From contig JAACJP010000077.1 of NCBI GenBank assembly GCA_013368375.1, positions 1 through 56,871 of the forward strand: 56,871 nucleotides of DNA, read 5' to 3'. The notes beneath the pieces are model-generated. The model did no database searches, was not told the origin of the DNA, and was given only the letters and a program-made list of their open reading frames with translations. This document shows positions 1 to 12,482 of the stretch, piece after piece. Made by a program: the position numbers and the translations under genes. Origin of the DNA: Tricholomella constricta. Lineage: Eukaryota; Basidiomycota; Agaricomycetes; Agaricales; Lyophyllaceae. Numbering within the stretch: position 1 is the first letter of the stretch; each line of letters opens with the position of its first letter.

Positions 1-3000
1 TCCAGAGCAGAACATGTTTCCGAACCTTAACCGAGACACGAGCAGAAACGTTCCCAACCCAAATCTCTAACCGAGGCACCCGAAGCTCTAACTCAAACCT
101 CTAACCGGTCGCCGGGTACGCCACTTGCTGGGTACGCCACTCGCCAGGTACACCATCCGTCACGTACGTCAGTCGCCTCCCACGCACCACGTTCAGTCGC
201 AGGTCATGTTCCTGAAAGCATCAGCCAGACAGATCAAAAGGTCTATTAGTGACAACCAAGCATCAACAATCCCTGACAGCATACGTAGCCGCACATTTTT
301 TCTCTTGAGCTTCAAAGGAATGCCAACTGTTGCAATCAGCGCACGCATGCACAACAACGTCCACGCAAGCGTACTTACCGTCAGGATCACAACAAAACAA
401 GTACGCAGACTTCAATGGCTTTCACCCGTCCCTCATCGGTTATTGCGTTGCTGGAACGTAAACGTCTCATCAAAGCGTGCTGCTAGTTGTACGTAGCTAA
501 TCCGATCTGTTATACTCACTCAGAATACTGGCTTGCTATCGAACAAACAGACCGCACATCAAATTTCACATTGCCTTGCTGGCATTTGTTTTGATTTGCA
601 TTTGTTTGGACATGTATGCACAGCACCCGCAGTGAGGGTGCGCCCATGCCCGTAAGAAAACCAACCGTCCGTCGGGATCACAACAAAAGAAGTACACACC
701 TCCTTGACCTGTCGCTCATCGGCTACGTCGATTGCATGAAAGAAGTTGTTGCGTATAGCCAACGCTCACTCAAATGTGTCGTTAGACTCTCATAAAAACA
801 TGCCACTAGTCGTACATAATTTATTGTACTTGCTGAGAATACTAGCGCTTACGCAAGCTGCCCGTGTTGCACAACAGATTTTACGTCGCCTCGCTGGCAT
901 AACAAGTCGTACGTAAATTTATTGTACTTGCTCAGAATACTAGCGTCAACACAAATTGCCCGTCAGATTTTACGTTGCCTTGCTGGCGTTGGATTTGCAT
1001 TGTCGGGATTAATTGTGTGCAGTGCGTTTGATATTTGACTTGCATCTCGCTCCAGAGCAGAACATGTTTCCGAACCTTAACCGAGACACGAGCAGAAACG
1101 TTCCCAACCCAAATCTCTAACCGAGGCACCCGAAGCTCTAACTCAAACCTCTAACCGGTCGCCGGGTACGCCACTTGCTGGGTACGCCACTCGCCAGGTA
1201 CACCATCCGTCACGTACGTCAGTCGCCTCCCACGCACCACGTTCAGTCGCAGGTCATGTTCCTGAAAGCATCAGCCAGACAGATCAAAAGGTCTATTAGT
1301 GACAACCAAGCATCAACAATCCCTGACAGCATACGTAGCCGCACATTTTTTCTCTTGAGCTTCAAAGGAATGCCAACTGTTGCAATCAGCGCACGCATGC
1401 ACAACAACGTCCACGCAAGCGTACTTACCGTCAGGATCACAACAAAACAAGTACGCAGACTTCAATGGCTTTCACCCGTCCCTCATCGGTTATTGCGTTG
1501 CTGGAACGTAAACGTCTCATCAAAGCGTGCTGCTAGTTGTACGTAGCTAATCCGATCTGTTATACTCACTCAGAATACTGGCTTGCTATCGAACAAACAG
1601 ACCGCACATCAAATTTCACATTGCCTTGCTGGCATTTGTTTTGATTTGCATTTGTTTGGACATGTATGCACAGCACCCGCAGTGAGGGTGCGCCCATGCC
1701 CGTAAGAAAACCAACCGTCCGTCGGGATCACAACAAAAGAAGTACACACCTCCTTGACCTGTCGCTCATCGGCTACGTCGATTGCATGAAAGAAGTTGTT
1801 GCGTATAGCCAACGCTCACTCAAATGTGTCGTTAGACTCTCATAAAAACATGCCACTAGTCGTACATAATTTATTGTACTTGCTGAGAATACTAGCGCTT
1901 ACGCAAGCTGCCCGTGTTGCACAACAGATTTTACGTCGCCTCGCTGGCATAACAAGTCGTACGTAAATTTATTGTACTTGCTCAGAATACTAGCGTCAAC
2001 ACAAATTGCCCGTCAGATTTTACGTTGCCTTGCTGGCGTTGGATTTGCATTGTCGGGATTAATTGTGTGCAGTGCGTTTGATATTTGACTTGCATCTCGC
2101 TCCAGAGCAGAACATGTTTCCGAACCTTAACCGAGACACGAGCAGAAACGTTCCCAACCCAAATCTCTAACCGAGGCACCCGAAGCTCTAACTCAAACCT
2201 CTAACCGGTCGCCGGGTACGCCACTTGCTGGGTACGCCACTCGCCAGGTACACCATCCGTCACGTACGTCAGTCGCCTCCCACGCACCACGTTCAGTCGC
2301 AGGTCATGTTCCTGAAAGCATCAGCCAGACAGATCAAAAGGTCTATTAGTGACAACCAAGCATCAACAATCCCTGACAGCATACGTAGCCGCACATTTTT
2401 TCTCTTGAGCTTCAAAGGAATGCCAACTGTTGCAATCAGCGCACGCATGCACAACAACGTCCACGCAAGCGTACTTACCGTCAGGATCACAACAAAACAA
2501 GTACGCAGACTTCAATGGCTTTCACCCGTCCCTCATCGGTTATTGCGTTGCTGGAACGTAAACGTCTCATCAAAGCGTGCTGCTAGTTGTACGTAGCTAA
2601 TCCGATCTGTTATACTCACTCAGAATACTGGCTTGCTATCGAACAAACAGACCGCACATCAAATTTCACATTGCCTTGCTGGCATTTGTTTTGATTTGCA
2701 TTTGTTTGGACATGTATGCACAGCACCCGCAGTGAGGGTGCGCCCATGCCCGTAAGAAAACCAACCGTCCGTCGGGATCACAACAAAAGAAGTACACACC
2801 TCCTTGACCTGTCGCTCATCGGCTACGTCGATTGCATGAAAGAAGTTGTTGCGTATAGCCAACGCTCACTCAAATGTGTCGTTAGACTCTCATAAAAACA
2901 TGCCACTAGTCGTACATAATTTATTGTACTTGCTGAGAATACTAGCGCTTACGCAAGCTGCCCGTGTTGCACAACAGATTTTACGTCGCCTCGCTGGCAT

Positions 3001-6000
3001 AACAAGTCGTACGTAAATTTATTGTACTTGCTCAGAATACTAGCGTCAACACAAATTGCCCGTCAGATTTTACGTTGCCTTGCTGGCGTTGGATTTGCAT
3101 TGTCGGGATTAATTGTGTGCAGTGCGTTTGATATTTGACTTGCATCTCGCTCCAGAGCAGAACATGTTTCCGAACCTTAACCGAGACACGAGCAGAAACG
3201 TTCCCAACCCAAATCTCTAACCGAGGCACCCGAAGCTCTAACTCAAACCTCTAACCGGTCGCCGGGTACGCCACTTGCTGGGTACGCCACTCGCCAGGTA
3301 CACCATCCGTCACGTACGTCAGTCGCCTCCCACGCACCACGTTCAGTCGCAGGTCATGTTCCTGAAAGCATCAGCCAGACAGATCAAAAGGTCTATTAGT
3401 GACAACCAAGCATCAACAATCCCTGACAGCATACGTAGCCGCACATTTTTTCTCTTGAGCTTCAAAGGAATGCCAACTGTTGCAATCAGCGCACGCATGC
3501 ACAACAACGTCCACGCAAGCGTACTTACCGTCAGGATCACAACAAAACAAGTACGCAGACTTCAATGGCTTTCACCCGTCCCTCATCGGTTATTGCGTTG
3601 CTGGAACGTAAACGTCTCATCAAAGCGTGCTGCTAGTTGTACGTAGCTAATCCGATCTGTTATACTCACTCAGAATACTGGCTTGCTATCGAACAAACAG
3701 ACCGCACATCAAATTTCACATTGCCTTGCTGGCATTTGTTTTGATTTGCATTTGTTTGGACATGTATGCACAGCACCCGCAGTGAGGGTGCGCCCATGCC
3801 CGTAAGAAAACCAACCGTCCGTCGGGATCACAACAAAAGAAGTACACACCTCCTTGACCTGTCGCTCATCGGCTACGTCGATTGCATGAAAGAAGTTGTT
3901 GCGTATAGCCAACGCTCACTCAAATGTGTCGTTAGACTCTCATAAAAACATGCCACTAGTCGTACATAATTTATTGTACTTGCTGAGAATACTAGCGCTT
4001 ACGCAAGCTGCCCGTGTTGCACAACAGATTTTACGTCGCCTCGCTGGCATAACAAGTCGTACGTAAATTTATTGTACTTGCTCAGAATACTAGCGTCAAC
4101 ACAAATTGCCCGTCAGATTTTACGTTGCCTTGCTGGCGTTGGATTTGCATTGTCGGGATTAATTGTGTGCAGTGCGTTTGATATTTGACTTGCATCTCGC
4201 TCCAGAGCAGAACATGTTTCCGAACCTTAACCGAGACACGAGCAGAAACGTTCCCAACCCAAATCTCTAACCGAGGCACCCGAAGCTCTAACTCAAACCT
4301 CTAACCGGTCGCCGGGTACGCCACTTGCTGGGTACGCCACTCGCCAGGTACACCATCCGTCACGTACGTCAGTCGCCTCCCACGCACCACGTTCAGTCGC
4401 AGGTCATGTTCCTGAAAGCATCAGCCAGACAGATCAAAAGGTCTATTAGTGACAACCAAGCATCAACAATCCCTGACAGCATACGTAGCCGCACATTTTT
4501 TCTCTTGAGCTTCAAAGGAATGCCAACTGTTGCAATCAGCGCACGCATGCACAACAACGTCCACGCAAGCGTACTTACCGTCAGGATCACAACAAAACAA
4601 GTACGCAGACTTCAATGGCTTTCACCCGTCCCTCATCGGTTATTGCGTTGCTGGAACGTAAACGTCTCATCAAAGCGTGCTGCTAGTTGTACGTAGCTAA
4701 TCCGATCTGTTATACTCACTCAGAATACTGGCTTGCTATCGAACAAACAGACCGCACATCAAATTTCACATTGCCTTGCTGGCATTTGTTTTGATTTGCA
4801 TTTGTTTGGACATGTATGCACAGCACCCGCAGTGAGGGTGCGCCCATGCCCGTAAGAAAACCAACCGTCCGTCGGGATCACAACAAAAGAAGTACACACC
4901 TCCTTGACCTGTCGCTCATCGGCTACGTCGATTGCATGAAAGAAGTTGTTGCGTATAGCCAACGCTCACTCAAATGTGTCGTTAGACTCTCATAAAAACA
5001 TGCCACTAGTCGTACATAATTTATTGTACTTGCTGAGAATACTAGCGCTTACGCAAGCTGCCCGTGTTGCACAACAGATTTTACGTCGCCTCGCTGGCAT
5101 AACAAGTCGTACGTAAATTTATTGTACTTGCTCAGAATACTAGCGTCAACACAAATTGCCCGTCAGATTTTACGTTGCCTTGCTGGCGTTGGATTTGCAT
5201 TGTCGGGATTAATTGTGTGCAGTGCGTTTGATATTTGACTTGCATCTCGCTCCAGAGCAGAACATGTTTCCGAACCTTAACCGAGACACGAGCAGAAACG
5301 TTCCCAACCCAAATCTCTAACCGAGGCACCCGAAGCTCTAACTCAAACCTCTAACCGGTCGCCGGGTACGCCACTTGCTGGGTACGCCACTCGCCAGGTA
5401 CACCATCCGTCACGTACGTCAGTCGCCTCCCACGCACCACGTTCAGTCGCAGGTCATGTTCCTGAAAGCATCAGCCAGACAGATCAAAAGGTCTATTAGT
5501 GACAACCAAGCATCAACAATCCCTGACAGCATACGTAGCCGCACATTTTTTCTCTTGAGCTTCAAAGGAATGCCAACTGTTGCAATCAGCGCACGCATGC
5601 ACAACAACGTCCACGCAAGCGTACTTACCGTCAGGATCACAACAAAACAAGTACGCAGACTTCAATGGCTTTCACCCGTCCCTCATCGGTTATTGCGTTG
5701 CTGGAACGTAAACGTCTCATCAAAGCGTGCTGCTAGTTGTACGTAGCTAATCCGATCTGTTATACTCACTCAGAATACTGGCTTGCTATCGAACAAACAG
5801 ACCGCACATCAAATTTCACATTGCCTTGCTGGCATTTGTTTTGATTTGCATTTGTTTGGACATGTATGCACAGCACCCGCAGTGAGGGTGCGCCCATGCC
5901 CGTAAGAAAACCAACCGTCCGTCGGGATCACAACAAAAGAAGTACACACCTCCTTGACCTGTCGCTCATCGGCTACGTCGATTGCATGAAAGAAGTTGTT

Positions 6001-9000
6001 GCGTATAGCCAACGCTCACTCAAATGTGTCGTTAGACTCTCATAAAAACATGCCACTAGTCGTACATAATTTATTGTACTTGCTGAGAATACTAGCGCTT
6101 ACGCAAGCTGCCCGTGTTGCACAACAGATTTTACGTCGCCTCGCTGGCATAACAAGTCGTACGTAAATTTATTGTACTTGCTCAGAATACTAGCGTCAAC
6201 ACAAATTGCCCGTCAGATTTTACGTTGCCTTGCTGGCGTTGGATTTGCATTGTCGGGATTAATTGTGTGCAGTGCGTTTGATATTTGACTTGCATCTCGC
6301 TCCAGAGCAGAACATGTTTCCGAACCTTAACCGAGACACGAGCAGAAACGTTCCCAACCCAAATCTCTAACCGAGGCACCCGAAGCTCTAACTCAAACCT
6401 CTAACCGGTCGCCGGGTACGCCACTTGCTGGGTACGCCACTCGCCAGGTACACCATCCGTCACGTACGTCAGTCGCCTCCCACGCACCACGTTCAGTCGC
6501 AGGTCATGTTCCTGAAAGCATCAGCCAGACAGATCAAAAGGTCTATTAGTGACAACCAAGCATCAACAATCCCTGACAGCATACGTAGCCGCACATTTTT
6601 TCTCTTGAGCTTCAAAGGAATGCCAACTGTTGCAATCAGCGCACGCATGCACAACAACGTCCACGCAAGCGTACTTACCGTCAGGATCACAACAAAACAA
6701 GTACGCAGACTTCAATGGCTTTCACCCGTCCCTCATCGGTTATTGCGTTGCTGGAACGTAAACGTCTCATCAAAGCGTGCTGCTAGTTGTACGTAGCTAA
6801 TCCGATCTGTTATACTCACTCAGAATACTGGCTTGCTATCGAACAAACAGACCGCACATCAAATTTCACATTGCCTTGCTGGCATTTGTTTTGATTTGCA
6901 TTTGTTTGGACATGTATGCACAGCACCCGCAGTGAGGGTGCGCCCATGCCCGTAAGAAAACCAACCGTCCGTCGGGATCACAACAAAAGAAGTACACACC
7001 TCCTTGACCTGTCGCTCATCGGCTACGTCGATTGCATGAAAGAAGTTGTTGCGTATAGCCAACGCTCACTCAAATGTGTCGTTAGACTCTCATAAAAACA
7101 TGCCACTAGTCGTACATAATTTATTGTACTTGCTGAGAATACTAGCGCTTACGCAAGCTGCCCGTGTTGCACAACAGATTTTACGTCGCCTCGCTGGCAT
7201 AACAAGTCGTACGTAAATTTATTGTACTTGCTCAGAATACTAGCGTCAACACAAATTGCCCGTCAGATTTTACGTTGCCTTGCTGGCGTTGGATTTGCAT
7301 TGTCGGGATTAATTGTGTGCAGTGCGTTTGATATTTGACTTGCATCTCGCTCCAGAGCAGAACATGTTTCCGAACCTTAACCGAGACACGAGCAGAAACG
7401 TTCCCAACCCAAATCTCTAACCGAGGCACCCGAAGCTCTAACTCAAACCTCTAACCGGTCGCCGGGTACGCCACTTGCTGGGTACGCCACTCGCCAGGTA
7501 CACCATCCGTCACGTACGTCAGTCGCCTCCCACGCACCACGTTCAGTCGCAGGTCATGTTCCTGAAAGCATCAGCCAGACAGATCAAAAGGTCTATTAGT
7601 GACAACCAAGCATCAACAATCCCTGACAGCATACGTAGCCGCACATTTTTTCTCTTGAGCTTCAAAGGAATGCCAACTGTTGCAATCAGCGCACGCATGC
7701 ACAACAACGTCCACGCAAGCGTACTTACCGTCAGGATCACAACAAAACAAGTACGCAGACTTCAATGGCTTTCACCCGTCCCTCATCGGTTATTGCGTTG
7801 CTGGAACGTAAACGTCTCATCAAAGCGTGCTGCTAGTTGTACGTAGCTAATCCGATCTGTTATACTCACTCAGAATACTGGCTTGCTATCGAACAAACAG
7901 ACCGCACATCAAATTTCACATTGCCTCGCTGGCATTTGTTTTGATTTGCATTTGTTTGGACATGTATGCACAGCACCCGCAGTGAGGGTGCGCCCATGCC
8001 CGTAAGAAAACCAACCGTCCGTCGGGATCACAACAAAAGAAGTACACACCTCCTTGACCTGTCGCTCATCGGCTACGTCGATTGCATGAAAGAAGTTGTT
8101 GCGTATAGCCAACGCTCACTCAAATGTGTCGTTAGACTCTCATAAAAACATGCCACTAGTCGTACATAATTTATTGTACTTGCTGAGAATACTAGCGCTT
8201 ACGCAAGCTGCCCGTGTTGCACAACAGATTTTACGTCGCCTCGCTGGCATAACAAGTCGTACGTAAATTTATTGTACTTGCTCAGAATACTAGCGTCAAC
8301 ACAAATTGCCCGTCAGATTTTACGTTGCCTTGCTGGCGTTGGATTTGCATTGTCGGGATTAATTGTGTGCAGTGTGTTTGATATTTGACTTGCATCTCGC
8401 TCCAGAGCAGAACATGTTTCCGAACCTTAACCGAGACACGAGCAGAAACGTTCCCAACCCAAATATCTAACCGAGGCACCCGAAGCTCTAACTCAAACCT
8501 CTAACCGGTCGCCGGGTACGCCACTTGCTGGGTACGCCACTCGCCAGGTACACCATCCGTCACGTACGTCAGTCGCCTCCCACGCACCACGTTCAGTCGC
8601 AGGTCATGTTCCTGAAAGCATCAGCCAGACAGATCAAAAGGTCTATTAGTGACAACCAAGCATCAACAATCCCTGACAGCATACGTAGCCGCACATTTTT
8701 TCTCTTGAGCTTCAAAGGAATGCCAACTGTTGCAATCAGCGCACGCATGCACAACAACGTCCACGCAAGCGTACTTACCGTCAGGATCACAACAAAACAA
8801 GTACGCAGACTTCAATGGCTTTCACCCGTCCCTCATCGGTTATTGCGTTGCTGGAACGTAAACGTCTCATCAAAGCGTGCTGCTAGTTGTACGTAGCTAA
8901 TCCGATCTGTTATACTCACTCAGAATACTGGCTTGCTATCGAACAAACAGACCGCACATCAAATTTCACATTGCCTTGCTGGCATTTGTTTTGATTTGCA

Positions 9001-9450
9001 TTTGTTTGGACATGTATGCACAGCACCCGCAGTGAGGGTGCGCCCATGCCCGTAAGAAAACCAACCGTCCGTCGGGATCACAACAAAAGAAGTACACACC
9101 TCCTTGACCTGTCGCTCATCGGCTACGTCGATTGCATGAAAGAAGTTGTTGCGTATAGCCAACGCTCACTCAAATGTGTCGTTAGACTCTCATAAAAACA
9201 TGCCACTAGTCGTACATAATTTATTGTACTTGCTGAGAATACTAGCGCTTACGCAAGCTGCCCGTGTTGCACAACAGATTTTACGTCGCCTCGCTGGCAT
9301 AACAAGTCGTACGTAAATTTATTGTACTTGCTCAGAATACTAGCGTCAACACAAATTGCCCGTCAGATTTTACGTTGCCTTGCTGGCGTTGGATTTGCAT
9401 TGTCGGGATTAATTGTGTGCAGTGCGTTTGATATTTGACTTGCATCTCGC
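1..9450 (+). repeat. Satellite array A: nine 1,050-bp tandem units
   Basis: The sequence starting TCCAGAGCAGAACATG at 1 restarts at 1,051, 2,101, 3,151, 4,201, 5,251, 6,301, 7,351 and 8,401. By eye units 1-7 are identical. Three single-base variants lie close together near the right edge: T to C at 7,927, C to T at 8,375, C to A at 8,465. The array is already in progress at base 1, so its true length is unknown. Each unit holds nested sub-repeats: three diverged ~95-bp segments containing TTATTGTACTTGCT and GAATACTAGCG or relatives, and two diverged segments built around GATCACAACAAAA. Short open frames recur in every unit but have no recognisable domain and look like by-products of the repeat. 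Confidence 0.98.
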
Positions 9451-9891
9451 TCCAGAGCAGAACATGTTTCCGAACCTTAACCGAGACACGAGCAGAAACG
9501 TTCCCAACCCAAATCTCTAACCGAGGCACCCGAAGCTCTAACTCAAACCTCTAACCGGTCGCCGGGTACGCCACTTGCTGGGTACACCACTCGCTAGGTA
9601 CACCATCCGTCACGTACGTCAGTCGCCTCCCACGCAACCACGTTCAGTCGCAGGTCATGTTCCTGAAAGCATCAGCCAGACAGATCAAAAGGTCTATTAG
9701 TGACAACCAAGCATCAACAATCCCTGACAGCATAATCCGATCTGTTATACTCACTCAGAATACTGGCTTGCTATCGAACAAACAGACCGCACCTGCAGTG
9801 AGGGTGCGCCCATGTCGATTGCAGTGAGAGTTGTTTGCCTCGCTGGCATAATAAGTCATACATAATTTACGCATAAAAACATGCCTTTTGT
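9451..9891 (+). repeat. Decayed terminal unit of array A
   Basis: The tenth unit starts normally, then diverges: substitutions near 9,586 and 9,594, an extra A near 9,637, and internal deletions after about 9,732 that bring the TAATCCGATCTG segment next to CAGCAT. What follows is a compressed series of unit fragments. This is typical of the edge of a satellite array, where homogenisation is weakest. Confidence 0.9.
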
Positions 9892-10223
9892 GCACCCTCA
9901 GTGAGGGTGCACCCATCCCCGCAGTTTTGCAGATTTTATTTGATCATGTGTGCACAGCACCCTCAGTGAGGGTGCACCCATTCCTCCAAGTTTGGACATG
10001 TTCCCAACGTGCATGGCACCCTCAGTGAGGGTGTGCCCATGCCCACACTTTGGACACATTCCCAAATGTGCAGAGAACGGTAGACGGAACGACGTGCATG
10101 GCACCCTCAGTGAGGGTGCACCCATGCCTCCAATTTGGACACGACGTGCATGGCACCCCCAGTGAGGGTGGGCCCATGCCTCCAATTTGGACATGACGTG
10201 CATGGCACCCCCAGTGAGGGTGG
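9789..10223. repeat. Cluster of seven CCCTCAGTGAGGG palindromes
   Basis: Copies of the 19-nt inverted repeat GCACCCTCAGTGAGGGTGC or one- to two-base variants sit at 9,789, 9,892, 9,957, 10,016, 10,101, 10,153 and 10,205. Most are preceded by GTGCATG and followed by a CCCATGCC-like sequence and TTTGGACATG. Spacing is irregular (about 52-103 bp). The same palindrome lies once in every 1,050-, 1,051- and 1,609-bp satellite unit, so the cluster appears to be remodelled satellite. Confidence 0.9.
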
Positions 10224-10284
10224 GCCCAGGCCCGCAAGGAAACTGACCCAGGGTCCCATTCATATGGGCTAGGGGCACAGGCTT

Positions 10285-10460
10285 GGGACACAAGCTCGGG
10301 GCTTCGGGCATGGGCTGAGGCTAGGGGGCTTCGGGCTTTGAGTAATCGGGGCTTCGGGCTTTAGGCTTCTATCACGTGATTGGGTGCTTCGGGTTCTGGA
10401 GGGCTGAGGGCTTTAAGCACATGACAGGGACTTCGGGCTTCTGGGTGATTGGGACTTCGG
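10285..10460 (+). repeat. G-rich CTTCGGGCTT minisatellite
   Basis: About six degenerate copies of GGGGCTTCGGGCTT separated by 15-30 bp. A closely related and longer tract lies at 32,390-32,770, next to the other satellite tail. From 10,461 to about 10,620 I see only AT-rich sequence. Confidence 0.8.
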
Positions 10461-10620
10461 GCTTTCAGCCAAAAGGTTGTTTCGTAGGTTCAGCCACAAC
10501 CGTTGTTTTAACCCAGTCAACTCGTCTTACAATCCTTTTATCTTAACCACATTTCCCTACATACTAGCTGACGAGGTGTATATTTTGTATACCTGAGTTA
10601 CTTATGAAACATAGTCAGTT

Positions 10621-10690
10621 CTCGGGGCTTCGGGCTCGGCCGCTCCATTGCAATAGCAGCGCCAGATCTCTGCGAGATCTTTGTAATGAG
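10621..10690 (+). repeat. Tail module shared with 32.75 kb
   Basis: The stretch CTCGGCCGCTCCATTGCAAT..CTGCGAGATCT at about 10,632-10,682 matches CTTGGCTGCTCCACTGCAAT..CTGCGAGATCT at about 32,753-32,803. In both places it follows the G-rich CTTCGGGC tract and marks the change from repeat to mosaic sequence. From 10,690 to 11,090 I see no recognisable feature. Confidence 0.75.
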
Positions 10691-11091
10691 GCGTGAAGAT
10701 AGAGTCGTACTAAAGTTTTCCTAGCCCACTGCCCATCTATCTCTACGTGCCTCAACAGAGCGTGTTTGCGGTCAGTAAGATCATATGACAACCAATGAAA
10801 TGGACTGATAACTGCCAAACAAAGTAGACGGTTGAACGAAATCAGAGAATGGCAAAGGACAGGCTCACCTCTGGAGATCCCATGTGTGTGGTGCTCGGTC
10901 AGTGTTCGCATGAGGCATCAACGCGGTGGCACAGTGTCGATCGTGAACAGAGATGGGCATGTATACTCGGTAGGGTCCCCTGCAAACAGCACTTGAAGTA
11001 AATATCCCGTCGCCATCATATCGAGATAGTATGCACTACAGTACATGGTAGTCGGCCCGCAGATCGTGTCAGCTGTGTGATGGAGGCACCG

Positions 11092-11688
11092 TTAAACGAG
11101 AATGATGAAAAAATGGCAACACATACCTTGCGCGCGTTCGAGAATTTCGAAGGGCGAGGGGCGGCGACGCAGATATGGCGCAGCCGCTAAGTACCGCCAT
11201 CGCACACTTGCCACTTCTGTCCATATCGCGCCTCTCCCAGCTGTCGCACCCTCTGGTAATGCGACACGACTGCACATGTCGATCATTAGTAAAGACGGCT
11301 TTATGTACTCGAGGGGTTCACAGTGCCCCGCCGTCGTGTCGTGTTTCCACGGAGAAGCTATTCGAAGCCGTGGGGATGCGTCAAAGAGTACTGCACAGCG
11401 TGCTTGAGCCGTCGATGGGACAATACAATTTATAAAAGGAGTGATTTTAACAGCTCGAGAGTGACACAGGACGCACCGAAGAGACCATATCCACTTCCGA
11501 AATTGTATCCGCCCATTTCTCCATTTGGCTAGGATCGAAAATTCTGGGAGTGTTTCTCCGCTCAGTTGCGCAAAATACACGGCAGTTCGATACGCAGACG
11601 ACAGGCACGGGGTTCTGGGAGAATCTGTATCCGTGTGAGCACTAGTAGAAGGGGAAAGGAGGATTAGGGGGCACAAACCACCGAACAC
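11092..11688 (-). CDS. Uninterrupted 198-codon frame, unrecognised
   Basis: One open frame of 198 codons with no obvious intron signals, ending close to the 3' side of the Pho88 and ankyrin fragments. I recognise no domain, signal peptide or membrane segment. Composition is mixed and several overlapping frames on the other strand are also open, which is common in GC-rich fungal DNA. It may be a chance open frame, a short lineage-specific gene, or an exon remnant. Nothing in the flanks (no clear TATA or poly-A pattern) decides between these. Confidence 0.2.
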   Translation of the reverse strand: MFGGLCPLILLSPSTSAHTDTDSPRTPCLSSAYRTAVYFAQLSGETLPEFSILAKWRNGRIQFRKWIWSLRCVLCHSRAVKITPFINCIVPSTAQARCAVLFDASPRLRIASPWKHDTTAGHCEPLEYIKPSLLMIDMCSRVALPEGATAGRGAIWTEVASVRWRYLAAAPYLRRRPSPFEILERAQGMCCHFFIILV

Positions 11689-11739
11689 CGAAAACTGGAA
11701 ACTGAAGACTGAAGGTGCATCAATGTCAAGTGACGCACA

Positions 11740-11955
11740 TTATATACACGTGGCGCCGATGCGCCTTTTGGCCTCGGTGATGGGAGGTGGTGTCCATGAT
11801 GGGACCTGTAGGCACGTCTGGAGAAGGGAGAGAAGGGATGGCGTCAATGGTGTATTTTGGGCAGGGCAAGGTGGAAACTCGGCGAGAAAGGGGATGTAAA
11901 ATGATTTGATATCACGCGCACCGCTTCTGCCCTTGCTCCGCTGGCCGCACCACAA
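11740..11955 (-). pseudogene. Pho88/SND3 3' fragment (copy A)
   Basis: Pho88 (SND3) is a small ER membrane protein of the SND targeting pathway. Only its end is present here. A 104-bp intron (11,818-11,921; donor GTGCGC, acceptor CCAG) matches in sequence and nearly in length the 105-bp intron at 36,589-36,693 of copy B. The exon after it starts PTGP, as in Pho88 (..GPATDAAAI..EA.K..G). One reading frame gives PTGPIMD, and after a frame change another gives PPPITEAKRRIGA before a stop at 11,740. So the canonical C-terminal register survives only across a frameshift. Upstream of the intron the frame reads RPAEQGQKR, possibly a remnant of the Pho88 GKPAEG.LKR motif, fused to the ankyrin-type fragment. 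It is non-functional as it stands. Confidence 0.6.
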
Positions 11956-11971
11956 CTCGACATCCCACTTT

Positions 11972-12310
11972 CTACACGCCAACCCGCTTGTCCTTGCTCT
12001 TGTCCTTATTCTTGTTCTCGTTTTTTCTTCTGCCCCCACCACCCTCTCCAGCCGCCTTGCCCCTCCGATCACGCACGAACACGTCGATGAGGCGCAAGTC
12101 CTGGCGGTGGGCGGCCTCGTGCAGGGGGACGCAATTGGAACAGTCGTCGAGGTAGGAGAGGTCGACGAAGCGGGTGTCCGGGGAGGCGAGGAGGGCGTGG
12201 GCAGGGAGGGGCCGTAGGAACACGGGAGGGAGGGGTAGGAGGCATTGAAGAAGGCGTGGGGTGGCGTCGGAGTGTAAGGCAGTGAAGGGAGACTCGCCTT
12301 CAATGGCTTC
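11972..12310 (-). pseudogene. Ankyrin-repeat protein fragment (OSBP/Osh1-like?)
   Basis: A frame of about 110 codons reads ..LLASPDTRFVDLSYLDD.. then CVPLHEAAHRQDLRLID and VFVRDRRGK, followed by a lysine/asparagine-rich tail and a stop. PLHEAA..DLRLI..VFVRDRRG has the spacing of an ankyrin repeat in which the middle (usually ..L.AGAD..) has been lost. Ankyrin repeats of this general kind precede the PH and lipid-binding domains of long oxysterol-binding proteins such as Osh1, but no PH or lipid-binding domain is found nearby, so that assignment is a guess. The fragment sits between the eIF3a and Pho88 remnants on the same strand. Confidence 0.4.
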
Positions 12311-12436
12311 AAGGACCTAGTCATGTAAATCAAGATATTGCATGTAGAATGTGCGATGTTACGCACCGTGCCGTAGTTTGGAAAATGTACTGTACCTGAG
12401 ATAGAGCAGGGCCTAACAAGAGGGTCCGAGGTGCAC

Positions 12437-12457
12437 GGCACCCTCAGTGAGGGCGCC
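12437..12457. repeat. Solitary CCCTCAGTGAGGG palindrome
   Basis: GGCACCCTCAGTGAGGGCGCC, here preceded by GGTCCGAGGTGCAC and followed by CTGAAATCCTGACT. The copies at 20,352, 42,197 and 42,267 share flanks of this type (GGTC.GAGG before, CGCC.TTGAAA after), which differ from the flanks used inside the satellites. Confidence 0.85.
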
Positions 12458-12482
12458 CTGAAATCCTGACTTACACGAAGCA

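Noticed and set aside
125..496. 123-codon frame repeated in every 1,050/1,051-bp unit (and 65-, 67-, 82- and 87-codon frames beside it)
   Set aside because: Open frames copied with the satellite. No domain, several overlapping frames on both strands, interrupted in the related 1,609-bp units.
9789..10223. CRISPR-like array (palindromic repeats at intervals)
   Set aside because: Spacing is irregular, the intervening sequences are themselves similar, and the setting is eukaryotic satellite DNA without cas genes.
9898..10311. 137-codon minus frame with repeated GAPSLRV/TLTEGAMH motifs
   Set aside because: It is the translation of the palindrome cluster.
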